Shown one piece after another: positions 33,284 through 49,359 of a stretch of 64,000 nucleotides of DNA. A program made the position numbers and the translations under genes. Under the pieces are notes generated by a model, which was not told the DNA's origin, did no database searches, and saw only the letters and a program-made list of their open reading frames with translations. The number at the start of each line of letters is the position of its first letter. Within the stretch, counting starts at the first letter, position 1. Source of the DNA: Nocardia transvalensis NBRC 15921 (GTDB taxonomy: Bacteria; Actinomycetota; Actinomycetes; Mycobacteriales; Mycobacteriaceae); contig NZ_BAGL01000042.1 of NCBI RefSeq assembly GCF_000308875.1, positions 124,001 to 188,000 on the forward strand, read 5' to 3'.

Positions 33284-33904
33284 TTGACCACCGCCCTGGA
33301 CGTGATCCGCGCCGACCGCGCGCTCACCGTGGTCCGCGCGCCGCGCATCCCCGACCCGCTCGCCCTCGCGGACACGTTGGCCGGAGCCGGAATTCGCGCG
33401 GTGGAGCTGACCTTCACCACTCCGGACGTGACCGCCGCGTTGCGCGCCGCGTCGGCCTCGGAGCGGGCCGTCGTGGGGGCAGGGACCGTCACGACCGGGG
33501 AGCAGGCCGAACAGGCCATCGGCAGCGGCGCCCGCTTCCTCGTCACCCCGGGGCTGCGGCCCGAGGTCGCGGCGGTGGCCGCCCGCCACGACATCCCGGT
33601 CGTCATGGGCGCGTTCACGCCCAGCGAGGTCATGCGGGCACTGGACCTGGGCGCGGCCGCGGTGAAGATCTTCCCCGCCCGCGCCCTCGGCCCCGGCTAC
33701 CTGAAGGATCTGCGCGGGCCGTTTCCGAACGTGCCGCTCATCCCGTCGGGCGGCGTGCACGCCGGGAACGCCGCCGAATTTCTCGCGCACGGCGCCGTCG
33801 CCGTCACGGCCGGCACCGATGTCGTCCCGCCCGCGGCGGTCGAGGCGGGCCTGTGGTCCGAGATCGCCGAGCGGGCAACGCTTTTCGTTGGATCCATGAA
33901 GTGA
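33284..33904 (+). CDS. eda: 2-dehydro-3-deoxyphosphogluconate (KDPG) aldolase
   Basis: 206 aa from TTG 33284 (GAGGAG upstream). Class I aldolase with VELTFTTPD (Glu41), GAGTV, RFLVTPGLRPEV and the Schiff-base lysine in AAVKIFPARALGPGYLK (Lys128), then LIPSGGVHAGN. It cleaves KDPG to pyruvate and glyceraldehyde 3-phosphate. Twenty-three bases after the deacylase gene and ten before the permease gene. It completes the route from the KDG kinase product. Confidence 0.92.
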   Translation: MTTALDVIRADRALTVVRAPRIPDPLALADTLAGAGIRAVELTFTTPDVTAALRAASASERAVVGAGTVTTGEQAEQAIGSGARFLVTPGLRPEVAAVAARHDIPVVMGAFTPSEVMRALDLGAAAVKIFPARALGPGYLKDLRGPFPNVPLIPSGGVHAGNAAEFLAHGAVAVTAGTDVVPPAAVEAGLWSEIAERATLFVGSMK

Positions 33905-33914
33905 GGTACCGTCC

Positions 33915-35357
33915 ATGAGCGCCGCCGTCGACTGGCTCCGCACCACCACGCCCGGGCTGCTGGTGCTCTGCGGCCTCGCGATCGCCGTCCTGCTGGTCGC
34001 GATCATCAAGGTCAAATTGGAACCGTTCATCGCCCTGCTGCTGACCGGGCTACTGCTGGCGCTGGCGGCCGGGTTGCCGGTGTCGCAGATCGTCGGCACC
34101 GCGCTGAAATCCGGTGACTCCCTGCTGGAGACGGGCTTCGGCAGCATCCTCGGGCATATCGCCGTCATCATCGGGCTCGGCACCGTCCTGGGCGCGATCC
34201 TCGAACGGTCCGGTGGCGCGGACGTTCTCACCGCCCGGCTGCTGGCGCTGTTCGGGCCCAAGGGCGCCCCCGTCGCCATGGGTCTGGTCGGGCTCATCTT
34301 CGGGATCCCGGTGTTCTTCGACATCGGCATCTTCGTGCTGGCGCCGCTGATCTACGTGGCCGCCAAGCGCGGCGGCCGCTCGCTGGTGCTGTACGCCATG
34401 CCGATGGTCGCGGGACTGTCGATGACCCATGCGTTCCTGCCGCCGCATCCCGGACCGGTGGCGCTGGGCGGGCTGCTCGGCGTCAGCCTGGGCTGGCTGA
34501 TCCTGATGGGGCTGGTCTGCGGCCTCCCGGGATTCGTCGCCGCGGGCATCGTGTGGGGCACGTATATCGGTAACCGGGTGCGGGTCGAGGTGCCCGACGA
34601 ATTCCTGGTGCGGCCGGAGCGCACGGGGTCGGGGCCGGGCGCCACCACCGCCCCGGAACCCGGTGAGACGCTGGAGAAGTCACCGCCGTCGGCCGGGCTG
34701 ATCGGTGTCATCATCGCCATCCCGCTGGTACTCATCCTCGGCGCGACTTTCGGCACCCAGTTGCTCGACAAGGGGTCGAAACCGTTGCAGGTGCTGACAT
34801 TTCTCGGCACGCCCGCGGTGGCGCTGCTGATCGCCGTCCTGGTCGCGTTCTACGTCCTCGGCGTGCGCCGCGGATCGACCGTGCGGGAACTGAGCGAGAT
34901 CACCGCCGATTCGCTGCGGCCGGTCGGCATGCTGCTGCTGGTGGTCGGCGCGGGCGCGTTCTTCGGCAAGGTGATCTCGGCGACGGGCATCGGTGACGCG
35001 CTGGCGCACACCATGTCCGACGCCGGGCTGCCGGTGATCGTGCTGGCCTACCTGATCAGCTGCGGCCTACGTATCGCTCAAGGCTCTGCCACGGTGGCCA
35101 TCGTGACCACCGGCGGTATCGTGGCGCCGCTGGTCGGCGGCCACGGCTACTCGCAGATGGCGATCGCGCTGATAGCCATGGCGATCGCGGCGGGATCGAT
35201 CGTCCTCAGCCACGTGAACGACGGCGGCTTCTGGATCATCTCGAAATTCTTCAATCTGACCGTCAAACAGACGTTGCAGACGTGGACCGTGCTGGAGACG
35301 ATCCTGTCGGTGGTGAGTTTCGCGGTGTCGGCGGCGTTGTTCGCGATCGTGGCGTGA
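33915..35357 (+). CDS. GntP-family sugar-acid:H+ symporter
   Basis: 480 aa with twelve or more hydrophobic segments. Family signatures include GLGTVLGAILERSGGADVLT, GIPVFFDIGIFVLAPLIY, MTHAFLPPHPGPVALGGLLG, RIAQGSATVAIVTTGGI and the C-terminal LSHVNDGGFWIISKFFNL. GntP proteins import gluconate and related aldonates. Last gene of the deaminase operon, so it probably takes up the pathway's sugar acid, proposed to be N-acetyl-D-glucosaminate. Confidence 0.92.
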   Translation: MSAAVDWLRTTTPGLLVLCGLAIAVLLVAIIKVKLEPFIALLLTGLLLALAAGLPVSQIVGTALKSGDSLLETGFGSILGHIAVIIGLGTVLGAILERSGGADVLTARLLALFGPKGAPVAMGLVGLIFGIPVFFDIGIFVLAPLIYVAAKRGGRSLVLYAMPMVAGLSMTHAFLPPHPGPVALGGLLGVSLGWLILMGLVCGLPGFVAAGIVWGTYIGNRVRVEVPDEFLVRPERTGSGPGATTAPEPGETLEKSPPSAGLIGVIIAIPLVLILGATFGTQLLDKGSKPLQVLTFLGTPAVALLIAVLVAFYVLGVRRGSTVRELSEITADSLRPVGMLLLVVGAGAFFGKVISATGIGDALAHTMSDAGLPVIVLAYLISCGLRIAQGSATVAIVTTGGIVAPLVGGHGYSQMAIALIAMAIAAGSIVLSHVNDGGFWIISKFFNLTVKQTLQTWTVLETILSVVSFAVSAALFAIVA

Positions 35358-35547
35358 GCGCCGCCGCGGCGGTCCCGTCGTAGGTGCAGGTGCGCAGGCG
35401 GACGACCGGCTCGGGGGCGACGGGCTCGATGACGATCGGGGCGGACCGGAACCGCCGGCGCGGAGCCGGTGCGCCGCCGATGTGGCAGGTCGTGAGGATG
35501 CCCAGCGCGATGGCGGCGGCGATCAGGACGACGAGTAGTAGGAACAA
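35263..35547 (-). CDS. possible small membrane protein
   Basis: A 94-codon frame from TTG 35547 with GGGAGAG just upstream. The first 20 or so residues form one clear transmembrane helix (FLLLVVLIAAAIALGIL), followed by a short basic/Pro-rich part (RRRFRSAPIVIEPVAPEPVV). The frame then runs into the 3' end of the GntP gene on the opposite strand for about 95 bases, which argues against it, or against the full length. Confidence 0.25.
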   Translation of the reverse strand: MFLLLVVLIAAAIALGILTTCHIGGAPAPRRRFRSAPIVIEPVAPEPVVRLRTCTYDGTAAAALTPRSRTTPPTPRNSPPTGSSPARSTSATSV

Positions 35548-35761
35548 CGGACTCTCCCTGGCAGAGCAGTGCGGATGCTGCGGGCAAACGCCGCGGACAC
35601 CCCCGGTTACGGCAGGGCTCGTAGGACCGCGTTCCCTGTCATGAGGTGAATCGGCCCGCGGCAATCGGCGTTACCGTTGCGCGCGTTACGTTTCCGCATA
35701 CCCCGGGCAATCCGTCCGGCTGGCGAGTTTCGGCCATCCGGGAATCGCCGGGTCTACGCTC
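35358..35761. other. intergenic region between GntP and GH43 genes
   Basis: Between the convergent GntP and GH43 genes. It contains the possible small membrane ORF on the minus strand (35263-35547) and, from about 35640 on, sequence with no codon bias. No clear terminator with T-tract, repeat or RNA gene is visible; CCGCCGCGGCGG just after the GntP stop is a small palindrome of doubtful meaning. Confidence 0.4.
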
Positions 35762-36739
35762 TCAGACGCGGCTGGCGTCGGCGGTGGGGTCGGGCGCGAC
35801 GCCCACGCCCGGATCGCCGGCCGGAAGCGGAATATCGGCGGACAGGGCCGCCGGCGTGCCGAAATTCGGTGTGCCGTCGGGATTCCAGGTGTACTTCTGG
35901 GCGCGCGTGGTGCGCCCGTCGTAGGTGTAATCGGCGGTTTCCTTGCCGTGGTAGACGATCCAGTCCTCGCGGCCGTCGGGGCTGCGGAAGAAGCCGTTCG
36001 ATCCCGGGCCGAAGACCCCGGCCGCGTCGTCGCGGGTGAAGACCGCAGCGGGATGCTGGATCCAGCTGCCCGGGTCCAGGGGATCGGCGCCGGCCGGGAG
36101 CGAGCGCATCCACAGCTGGTAGTCGGGTTTGCCGGTGTCGCAGGTGGAATAGACGAGGAAGGTGGTCCCGTCCCGCTGGAGGATCGCGGGCGCCTCGCGC
36201 ACCTCCTCGCAGCCGCCCTGGGACTCCAGATAGACCGCGGGCCCGGAGACCGTGATCGGATCGCTCATGGGGGCGATCTGCAACAGGTTGTCCGGGCCGC
36301 TCCAAGTGAGGTAGAGGCGGTCACCGAGGCGGAGCAGTTCGGGGTCGATGGCCCAGACGTCGGGCGCGCCGAGCTGGGCGGCGAAGTCGTAGGGTCCGAG
36401 CGGATCGGCGCCCCGCGATTTCAGGACGTAGAGCCGGTGGCCCTCCTCGGTGCCGTCGCCCGCCGTGTAATAGAAGTACCAGTGCCCGTCGATCAGGTGG
36501 AACGACGGCGCCCACATGTCCTGATTGCGGGACGGGTCGCCGTCCTGCCAGACGGTGACCGGCTGTGCGGCGGTCAGCCCGGCCAGCGACGGCGCCTTCC
36601 AGATGCGCAGGCAGTCGTTCTGGCTGGAGGACAGGTAGTAGTCGCCCTCGTGGAATATCAGGAAGGGGTCGGGGCCCGGATTCAACGGATTGCGGAACGT
36701 CTGGTCGGCCACGAGATCCTCCCCCGCCCTGACGGGCAT
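35762..36739 (-). CDS. glycoside hydrolase family 43 protein
   Basis: 325 aa five-bladed propeller enzyme of the arabinofuranosidase/xylosidase type. NPLNPGPDPFLIFHEGDYYL supplies the catalytic base (Asp24), WAIDPEL the pKa-modulating Asp132, and EEVREAPAIL the catalytic acid Glu182; MWAPSFHLIDGHWYFYYTA is the GH43 WAP motif. No signal peptide is visible, so it may act on imported oligosaccharides, or the true start may differ. Neighbours do not reveal its substrate. Confidence 0.85.
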   Translation of the reverse strand: MPVRAGEDLVADQTFRNPLNPGPDPFLIFHEGDYYLSSSQNDCLRIWKAPSLAGLTAAQPVTVWQDGDPSRNQDMWAPSFHLIDGHWYFYYTAGDGTEEGHRLYVLKSRGADPLGPYDFAAQLGAPDVWAIDPELLRLGDRLYLTWSGPDNLLQIAPMSDPITVSGPAVYLESQGGCEEVREAPAILQRDGTTFLVYSTCDTGKPDYQLWMRSLPAGADPLDPGSWIQHPAAVFTRDDAAGVFGPGSNGFFRSPDGREDWIVYHGKETADYTYDGRTTRAQKYTWNPDGTPNFGTPAALSADIPLPAGDPGVGVAPDPTADASRV

Positions 36740-36788
36740 CGCACTGCGCTGTACGGGTCGGACTCTAGGGCATCACCCCCGGCGCGTT

Positions 36789-37160
36789 CTACCCCGCCGC
36801 CGGGTCCGGATCGTGATCCGTTGGGGCGGAAGGGGTTCGGGCTTCCTCGGTGAAGACCACCTCGCACGGCACGGGGTCGACGCGGTCGGCGAGTTCGGCC
36901 ACCCGGGCCGAGAACGCCCGGAACTCCTCGGTGCTCCGGGCCCGGTCGTACAGTTCGCGGCTCTCCCACTGGCCGTAGTTCACCAGCCGCGTGGAGTCCT
37001 CCGTGCGGTGCAGGTTGGCCGAGCGGAATCCGGGCTGCCGTGCGATGAAATCCGTTGTGGTGCGTTCGATCTCGGCGAGAAGCGCATCACAGTTCTCGGG
37101 CCGGACGTGCAGGGTGATGATCAGCGTGAGAATGCCGGGCCGGGTGGTGATGACGGACAT
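36789..37160 (-). CDS. antibiotic biosynthesis monooxygenase (ABM)-domain protein
   Basis: 123 aa ferredoxin-like ABM fold: LTLIITLHVRPENCDALLAEI, then RQPGFRSANLHRTEDSTRLVNYGQW and ESRELYDRARSTEEFRAFSARV. Proteins of this type are often small cofactor-free monooxygenases or dimeric stress proteins; the substrate cannot be inferred. ATG 37160 is the natural start. The C-terminal 20 residues are a polar tail. Divergent from argC, whose ArgR-type region lies between. Confidence 0.8.
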   Translation of the reverse strand: MSVITTRPGILTLIITLHVRPENCDALLAEIERTTTDFIARQPGFRSANLHRTEDSTRLVNYGQWESRELYDRARSTEEFRAFSARVAELADRVDPVPCEVVFTEEARTPSAPTDHDPDPAAG

Positions 37161-37249
37161 GAGCTGTTGCCTCCGGTCGTCGTTCGGTGCCTGCGGCCGA
37201 GGGTAGTATTGATATGCGCGCTTATCAACTGATGAGTGAACCCCGCCCG

Positions 37250-43104
<5,855 letters not shown>

Positions 43105-43127
43105 GCCGGGCCGGGAAGATACGGCGC

Positions 43128-43295
43128 CTAGGCCAGCGGATACTGCCCCGGCGGATATGCCCCGCCGCCCCCGTGCCCGCCGGGCCCGGATCCGCCGATG
43201 CCGATGATGTGCTCGACGAAGCTCAGCACGGCCTCCCCGATCCCCAGCACATCCCGCCCGAGCACGCCGAAGTACTCCGCAAACGTCGAATACAT
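43128..43295 (-). CDS. 55-residue hypothetical protein, possible small mycomembrane peptide
   Basis: A short ORF from ATG 43295 (AAGGA eight bases upstream) to TAG at 43128-43130. Residues 1-30 ([20 protein letters not shown], then [12 protein letters not shown]) form an amphipathic helix; the rest is Gly/Pro-rich ([20 protein letters not shown]). Length, lack of signal peptide and an acidic amphipathic helix recall the small PorA/PorH channel peptides of mycolate actinomycetes, but there is no sequence motif to prove it. Convergent with argR. Confidence 0.5.
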   Translation of the reverse strand: MYSTFAEYFGVLGRDVLGIGEAVLSFVEHIIGIGGSGPGGHGGGGAYPPGQYPLA

Positions 43296-43681
43296 CCGCC
43301 CTGTCCTTCCGCCGTACCGGTCACCTGCCCATCCAGCGTCGCACGGCGGGAGCCCCGGATGTCGGTAATCCCTTGGTCGCCTTGGGGTTCAGTCAGGTTT
43401 GTCCCGATTCGCCCGGGTGTCGCGCCGGGTGTCCCACCCGCGCGCTTTTCTCGGCACCCTGTCGTCTTCCCATGCGTGCCGAGGTTGCTCTCGGGCCCCC
43501 GAGGGATGCTTGCCACCCCTGCCGGCGCTCCCCGATACCCCCAGTTATGAATGGGCTTGCATCGTCGTGCATAATCATTTGTACGTGGTGGGTGCCGTCC
43601 CGGGGAGGGGGCCTGGCGCCGCCCGGCTCGCGGAGCGGGCACCGGACTTGGATACGCACGAAACCTGAGGAGCTAACAGAT
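43296..43681 (+). other. argG upstream region and leader
   Basis: 386 bases without a convincing gene. It contains the argG operator/promoter at 43548-43578 and then a leader of roughly 100 bases. The leader can pair GGTGCC (about 43591) with GGCACC (about 43639) around a GC-rich interior. From 43296 to 43540 the codon pattern is poor in all frames and nothing is recognised. Confidence 0.45.
43548..43578 (+). promoter_or_regulatory. argG promoter with ArgR-type (ARG) boxes
   Basis: Matches the argC element at 26 of 31 positions with identical geometry: TGAATG (43548-43553), 16 bases, CATAAT (43570-43575). Both half-sites (TGAATG and TGCATAATCAT) are conserved. Unlike argC, a leader of about 100 bases separates this promoter from the ATG. 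Confidence 0.7.
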
Positions 43682-44884
43682 ATGGCCGATCGCGTCGTAC
43701 TCGCCTACTCCGGCGGGCTGGACACCTCCGTCGCCATCAGCTGGATCGGCAAGGAGACCGGGGCCGAGGTGGTCGCGGTCGCGATCGACCTGGGCCAGGG
43801 CGGCGAGGATATGAACGTCGTGCGGCAGCGAGCGATCGACTGCGGCGCCGTCGAGGCCATCGTCGTGGACGCGCGCGACGAGTTCGCCGACGAGTACTGC
43901 CTGCCGACCGTGCAGGCCAACGCCCTGTACATGGGCCGCTACCCGCTGGTCTCGGCGATCAGCCGCCCGCTGATCGTCAAGCACCTGGTCGAGGCCGCCG
44001 AGTACCACAACGCCTCCACCGTCGCGCACGGCTGCACCGGCAAGGGCAACGACCAGGTCCGCTTCGAGGTCGGCATCGGCGCGCTGGCCCCGGACCTGAA
44101 TGTGATCGCCCCGGTCCGCGACTACGCCTGGACCCGCGAGAAGGCCATCGCCTTCGCCGAGGAGAACAGCCTGCCCATCACGGTCAGCAAGAAGTCGCCG
44201 TTCTCCATCGACCAGAACCTGTGGGGCCGCGCGGTCGAGACCGGCTTCCTCGAGGATCTGTGGAACGCCCCGACCAAGGACGTCTACGACTACACCGTGG
44301 ACCCGACCGTCAACTTCGAGGCCCCCGACGAGCTGATCGTCACCTTCGACAAGGGTGTGCCGGTCGCCATCGACGGCCGTCCGGTCAGCGTTCTCGAGGC
44401 CATCACCGAACTCAACACCCGGGCCGGCCGTCAGGGCGTGGGCCGCCTGGACATGGTCGAGGACCGGCTCGTCGGCATCAAGAGCCGCGAGATCTACGAG
44501 GCCCCGGGCGCGATCGCGCTGATCGCCGCGCACCAGGAACTGGAGGCGGTCACCGTCGAGCGCGAACTGGGCCGGTACAAGCGGCAGGTCGAGCAGCGCT
44601 GGGGCGAGCTGGTGTACGACGGCCTGTGGTTCTCGCCGCTGAAGCGCGCGCTGGACGCGTTCGTGCGCGACACCCAGGAGCACGTGTCCGGCCAGATCCG
44701 GATGGTGCTGCACGGCGGCAACGTCGTCGTCAACGGACGCCGCAGCGAGGAGTCGCTCTACGACTTCAACCTCGCCACCTACGACGAGGGCGACACCTTC
44801 GACCAGTCGCTGGCCAAGGGATTCGTGCAGATCCACGGCCTGTCGTCGAAGGTCGCCGCGCGCCGGGACCTCAGCAAGAAGTAG
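43682..44884 (+). CDS. argG: argininosuccinate synthase
   Basis: 400 aa. The ATP PP-loop [12 protein letters not shown] opens the protein; [14 protein letters not shown] and [15 protein letters not shown] are conserved substrate-binding blocks. It joins citrulline and aspartate using ATP. ATG 43682 has GAGGAG nine bases upstream. Transcribed separately from argCJBDFR under its own ArgR-type promoter, and followed by a methyltransferase before argH. Confidence 0.97.
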   Translation: MADRVVLAYSGGLDTSVAISWIGKETGAEVVAVAIDLGQGGEDMNVVRQRAIDCGAVEAIVVDARDEFADEYCLPTVQANALYMGRYPLVSAISRPLIVKHLVEAAEYHNASTVAHGCTGKGNDQVRFEVGIGALAPDLNVIAPVRDYAWTREKAIAFAEENSLPITVSKKSPFSIDQNLWGRAVETGFLEDLWNAPTKDVYDYTVDPTVNFEAPDELIVTFDKGVPVAIDGRPVSVLEAITELNTRAGRQGVGRLDMVEDRLVGIKSREIYEAPGAIALIAAHQELEAVTVERELGRYKRQVEQRWGELVYDGLWFSPLKRALDAFVRDTQEHVSGQIRMVLHGGNVVVNGRRSEESLYDFNLATYDEGDTFDQSLAKGFVQIHGLSSKVAARRDLSKK

Positions 44885-44951
44885 TAGCCTGCGACCGGAG
44901 CCGAGCAGCCGCGGATTTCCCCGGCCGGCGCCGCGAGACAGGAGGCGCCCG

Positions 44952-47275
<2,324 letters not shown>

Positions 47276-47324
47276 TTCCCGAATCCACGGACGCGACCAT
47301 TGCGATCGATATAACGTCCGTGTT

Positions 47325-47608
47325 ATGAATTGGGGAGAGGTGGAACTGGAGCCGGAGGTCGAGAAGTGGTTCGACTCGCTCAACGACGACGATCAGGAGA
47401 CGGTGGTCTTCTACGTCGATCTCCTGGCCGCACGGGGAGCGCTGCTCGGCGAGCCGTGCACGCGGCTTACTGGATCGCCCCTGGAAGACGCATAATCCTG
47501 CTGACCGTATTTCGCACGCATCGGATGCGGGAGTCTGCGGAGATACATCGTGGCGTTCGAGCGATGCGTCGCTGCGTCGATGAGGCTCATGCCGTGGAGG
47601 AGGAGTGA
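47325..47608 (+). pseudogene. HigB/RelE-type toxin remnant
   Basis: ATG 47325 reads LEPEVEKWFDSLNDDDQETV, then VFYVDLLAARGALLGEP, the start of a RelE/HigB-like toxin, but stops at TAA 47490. The family's C-terminal half (AYWIAPGRRIILLTVFRTHRMRESAEIHRGVRAM) continues in another frame to TGA 47606-47608. The joint lies near 47455, where roughly 20 residues of the usual core appear to be missing. An internal deletion with frame loss is the simplest reading. An XRE antitoxin follows immediately. Confidence 0.7.
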
Positions 47609-47613
47609 ATTCC

Positions 47614-47913
47614 ATGGGTGCACACAAGAGTTGGGCCGAGATGCGCGCCGAGGTGTTGTCGCGCCCGGGCGCGGGCGCCGCCTACGAGGCTGCGCGCATC
47701 CGATTCGAGGTGGGAACGGCGGTGCGCGAGCGGCGCGAGCACCTCGGGCTAACTCAGGCGGAGCTTGCCGACCGTGCGGGACTGAAACAGCCGGCGGTGG
47801 CGCGGCTCGAGGGAGGCGGCACGATGCCGACGATCCCCATGCTGGAGCGAATCGCCGAGGCGCTGGAAGTGCGGCTGAGTGTTGAGTTCCATCCACTGCG
47901 TGAAGCTGGCTAA
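47614..47913 (+). CDS. XRE-family antitoxin (HigA-like)
   Basis: 99 aa from ATG 47614 with GAGGAGGAG nine bases upstream; GTG 47605 overlapping the toxin stop is the alternative. The Cro/C1 helix-turn-helix spans about residues 40-90 (VRERREHLGLTQAELADRAG, LKQPAVARLEGGGTMPTIPM). The N-terminal extension (WAEMRAEVLSRPGAGAAYEAAR) is typical of HigA-type antitoxins paired with HigB. Its toxin is broken, so it may persist as an orphan regulator or as anti-addiction protection. Confidence 0.85.
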   Translation: MGAHKSWAEMRAEVLSRPGAGAAYEAARIRFEVGTAVRERREHLGLTQAELADRAGLKQPAVARLEGGGTMPTIPMLERIAEALEVRLSVEFHPLREAG

Positions 47914-48023
47914 CCGGTCGGCGGGCGGGCCCTACCACTCGATCATGCCGTTGCCCGGTCGCTGTCGTCCGGCACGGATGCTGCGTGTCGCAGCATGTCG
48001 TACGCCGCGCGCATACTTCATGA

Positions 48024-48860
48024 GTGGTGGAGGACAGCGATATTCGATTTGCGGCGATGGTGGATGTGCTCGAGCGGCACATGCGAGACAACTTAAATCC
48101 GGAGTTCTCCGGCTACGGGGGGCAATTGATGTTGGGCCAGCACTCGATCGAGTCGTTCGAAACGCTCGCGCAGGCGCGCAAGGCATTGAGGATCGCTGGT
48201 ACACGTCTCGGATGGACAGTACGCACTCATCACAGCGGCAATCATCAACAGTTGATCGCATGGGACGACCGTGAGCCGCCCGACGCAGTGCATCATCTGA
48301 TGATGAGGTTTGCCGCCAACGCGATGAGTGCAGCTCTGAAGTCTCCGGATGCGCACGAACAAGACGGTGCTACAGCCGAAATGCCGGGCGTCGACAGCGT
48401 GTCAGTCGACGCGGATACACATCCAGCAGCCGTCCGTACCGATCCGGTTCGGCCGGAGGTTTCGGCCGTTCGTTCGGCGCCGCGAACGCGTGTCGGAGAA
48501 ACGTCGATCGAGCGACGAGAGTCTCAACTGTCGGCACGATTCGAACGATGGATGACCAACCGCGGGCACGATATACAGCGCTTTCGTATCACCGTGCCTG
48601 GCGAACCGCCGCTGTTCACCGACTTGTACGACGCCGATGCGCGCGTTCTGTACGAGGTGAAGGGCGCGAGCACACGTGAGTGCGTACGGATGGCTGTAGG
48701 TCAACTGTACGACTATCGGCGCCACGTGATCCCGGCCGGTCCCAGGCTGGCGGTGCTACTTCCTTCCTTGCCGCAAGACGACGTGAGGGCGCTGCTGGGT
48801 GGTTTGGATATTGCACTCGTCTGCCCCCTCGGTGATGGGTTTCACGGGCTGCCTGACTGA
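48024..48860 (+). CDS. PDDEXK-like nuclease-domain protein with unknown N-terminus
   Basis: 278 aa. Residues about 165-275 resemble the C-terminal nuclease-like domain seen in some actinobacterial restriction-type proteins: RESQLSARFERWMTNRGHDI, then PPLFTDLYDADARVLYEVKG with Asp200 or Asp203 and Glu211-X-Lys213 fitting a PD-(D/E)XK site, then AVGQLYDYRRHV and LAVLLPSLPQDDVRALLGGL. Residues 1-110 are a separate domain of unknown function; 110-160 is a polar linker. Start uncertain (GTG 48024 or ATG 48060). Weak codon bias and a neighbouring toxin relic suggest acquired, defence-related DNA. Confidence 0.6.
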   Translation: MVEDSDIRFAAMVDVLERHMRDNLNPEFSGYGGQLMLGQHSIESFETLAQARKALRIAGTRLGWTVRTHHSGNHQQLIAWDDREPPDAVHHLMMRFAANAMSAALKSPDAHEQDGATAEMPGVDSVSVDADTHPAAVRTDPVRPEVSAVRSAPRTRVGETSIERRESQLSARFERWMTNRGHDIQRFRITVPGEPPLFTDLYDADARVLYEVKGASTRECVRMAVGQLYDYRRHVIPAGPRLAVLLPSLPQDDVRALLGGLDIALVCPLGDGFHGLPD

Positions 48861-48922
48861 CGACGGATTCTGCGCCGACCCGCGTCGAGCTTTCGGCAGT
48901 CGTTGCCGATTATTCTGCGGCC

Positions 48923-49246
48923 ATGACGTTTCTGCTGCTTGTGCTGGCTATTGCTTGTGAGGTGTCGGCGACGGTGTCGCTGAAGTTGTCCGAGGGGTTT
49001 ACGAAGCTGGTGCCTTCGGTGGTTGTGGTGGCGGGGTATGCGGGGGCGTTCTTCTTTTTGTCGCAGGCGTTGAAGCGGGGGATGGCTATCGGGGTGGCGT
49101 ATGGGGTGTGGTCGGCCATCGGGGTGGCCGCGGTGGCGATCATCGGGGCGCTGTTTCTCGACGAGGGGCTGACGCTGGTTCAGGTCGGGGGGATCGGGCT
49201 GGTCATTCTCGGTGTGCTGGCGCTCGAGCTCGGTGCGGCGCACTGA
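48923..49246 (+). CDS. small multidrug resistance (SMR) transporter
   Basis: 107 aa, four transmembrane helices, starting MTFLLLVLAIACEVSATVSLK. Glu13 is in the position of the essential EmrE Glu14, and ALKRGMAIGVAYGVWSAIGVAAVAIIGALF is the standard SMR core. Works as a dimer exporting lipophilic cations, or guanidinium in some subtypes. Monocistronic by spacing; no guanidine riboswitch fits the short upstream gap. Confidence 0.92.
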   Translation: MTFLLLVLAIACEVSATVSLKLSEGFTKLVPSVVVVAGYAGAFFFLSQALKRGMAIGVAYGVWSAIGVAAVAIIGALFLDEGLTLVQVGGIGLVILGVLALELGAAH

Positions 49247-49359
49247 CGACGGCGGTTCGGTGATCTTCGCGATTCTCCTCCGGGGGCATCACGTGAGCGT
49301 TAACATCGGCCGGGCGGACCGGACGTCCGCTCAGCCGATATCTGCCGGGGTGATCGCCG

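Noticed and set aside
35646..36039. Plus-strand ORFs at the GH43 3' end
   Set aside because: Overlap the GH43 gene on the opposite strand and have no Shine-Dalgarno or family.
48861..48922. Guanidine riboswitch before the SMR gene
   Set aside because: The gap is only 62 bases and shows none of the conserved ykkC-type blocks.
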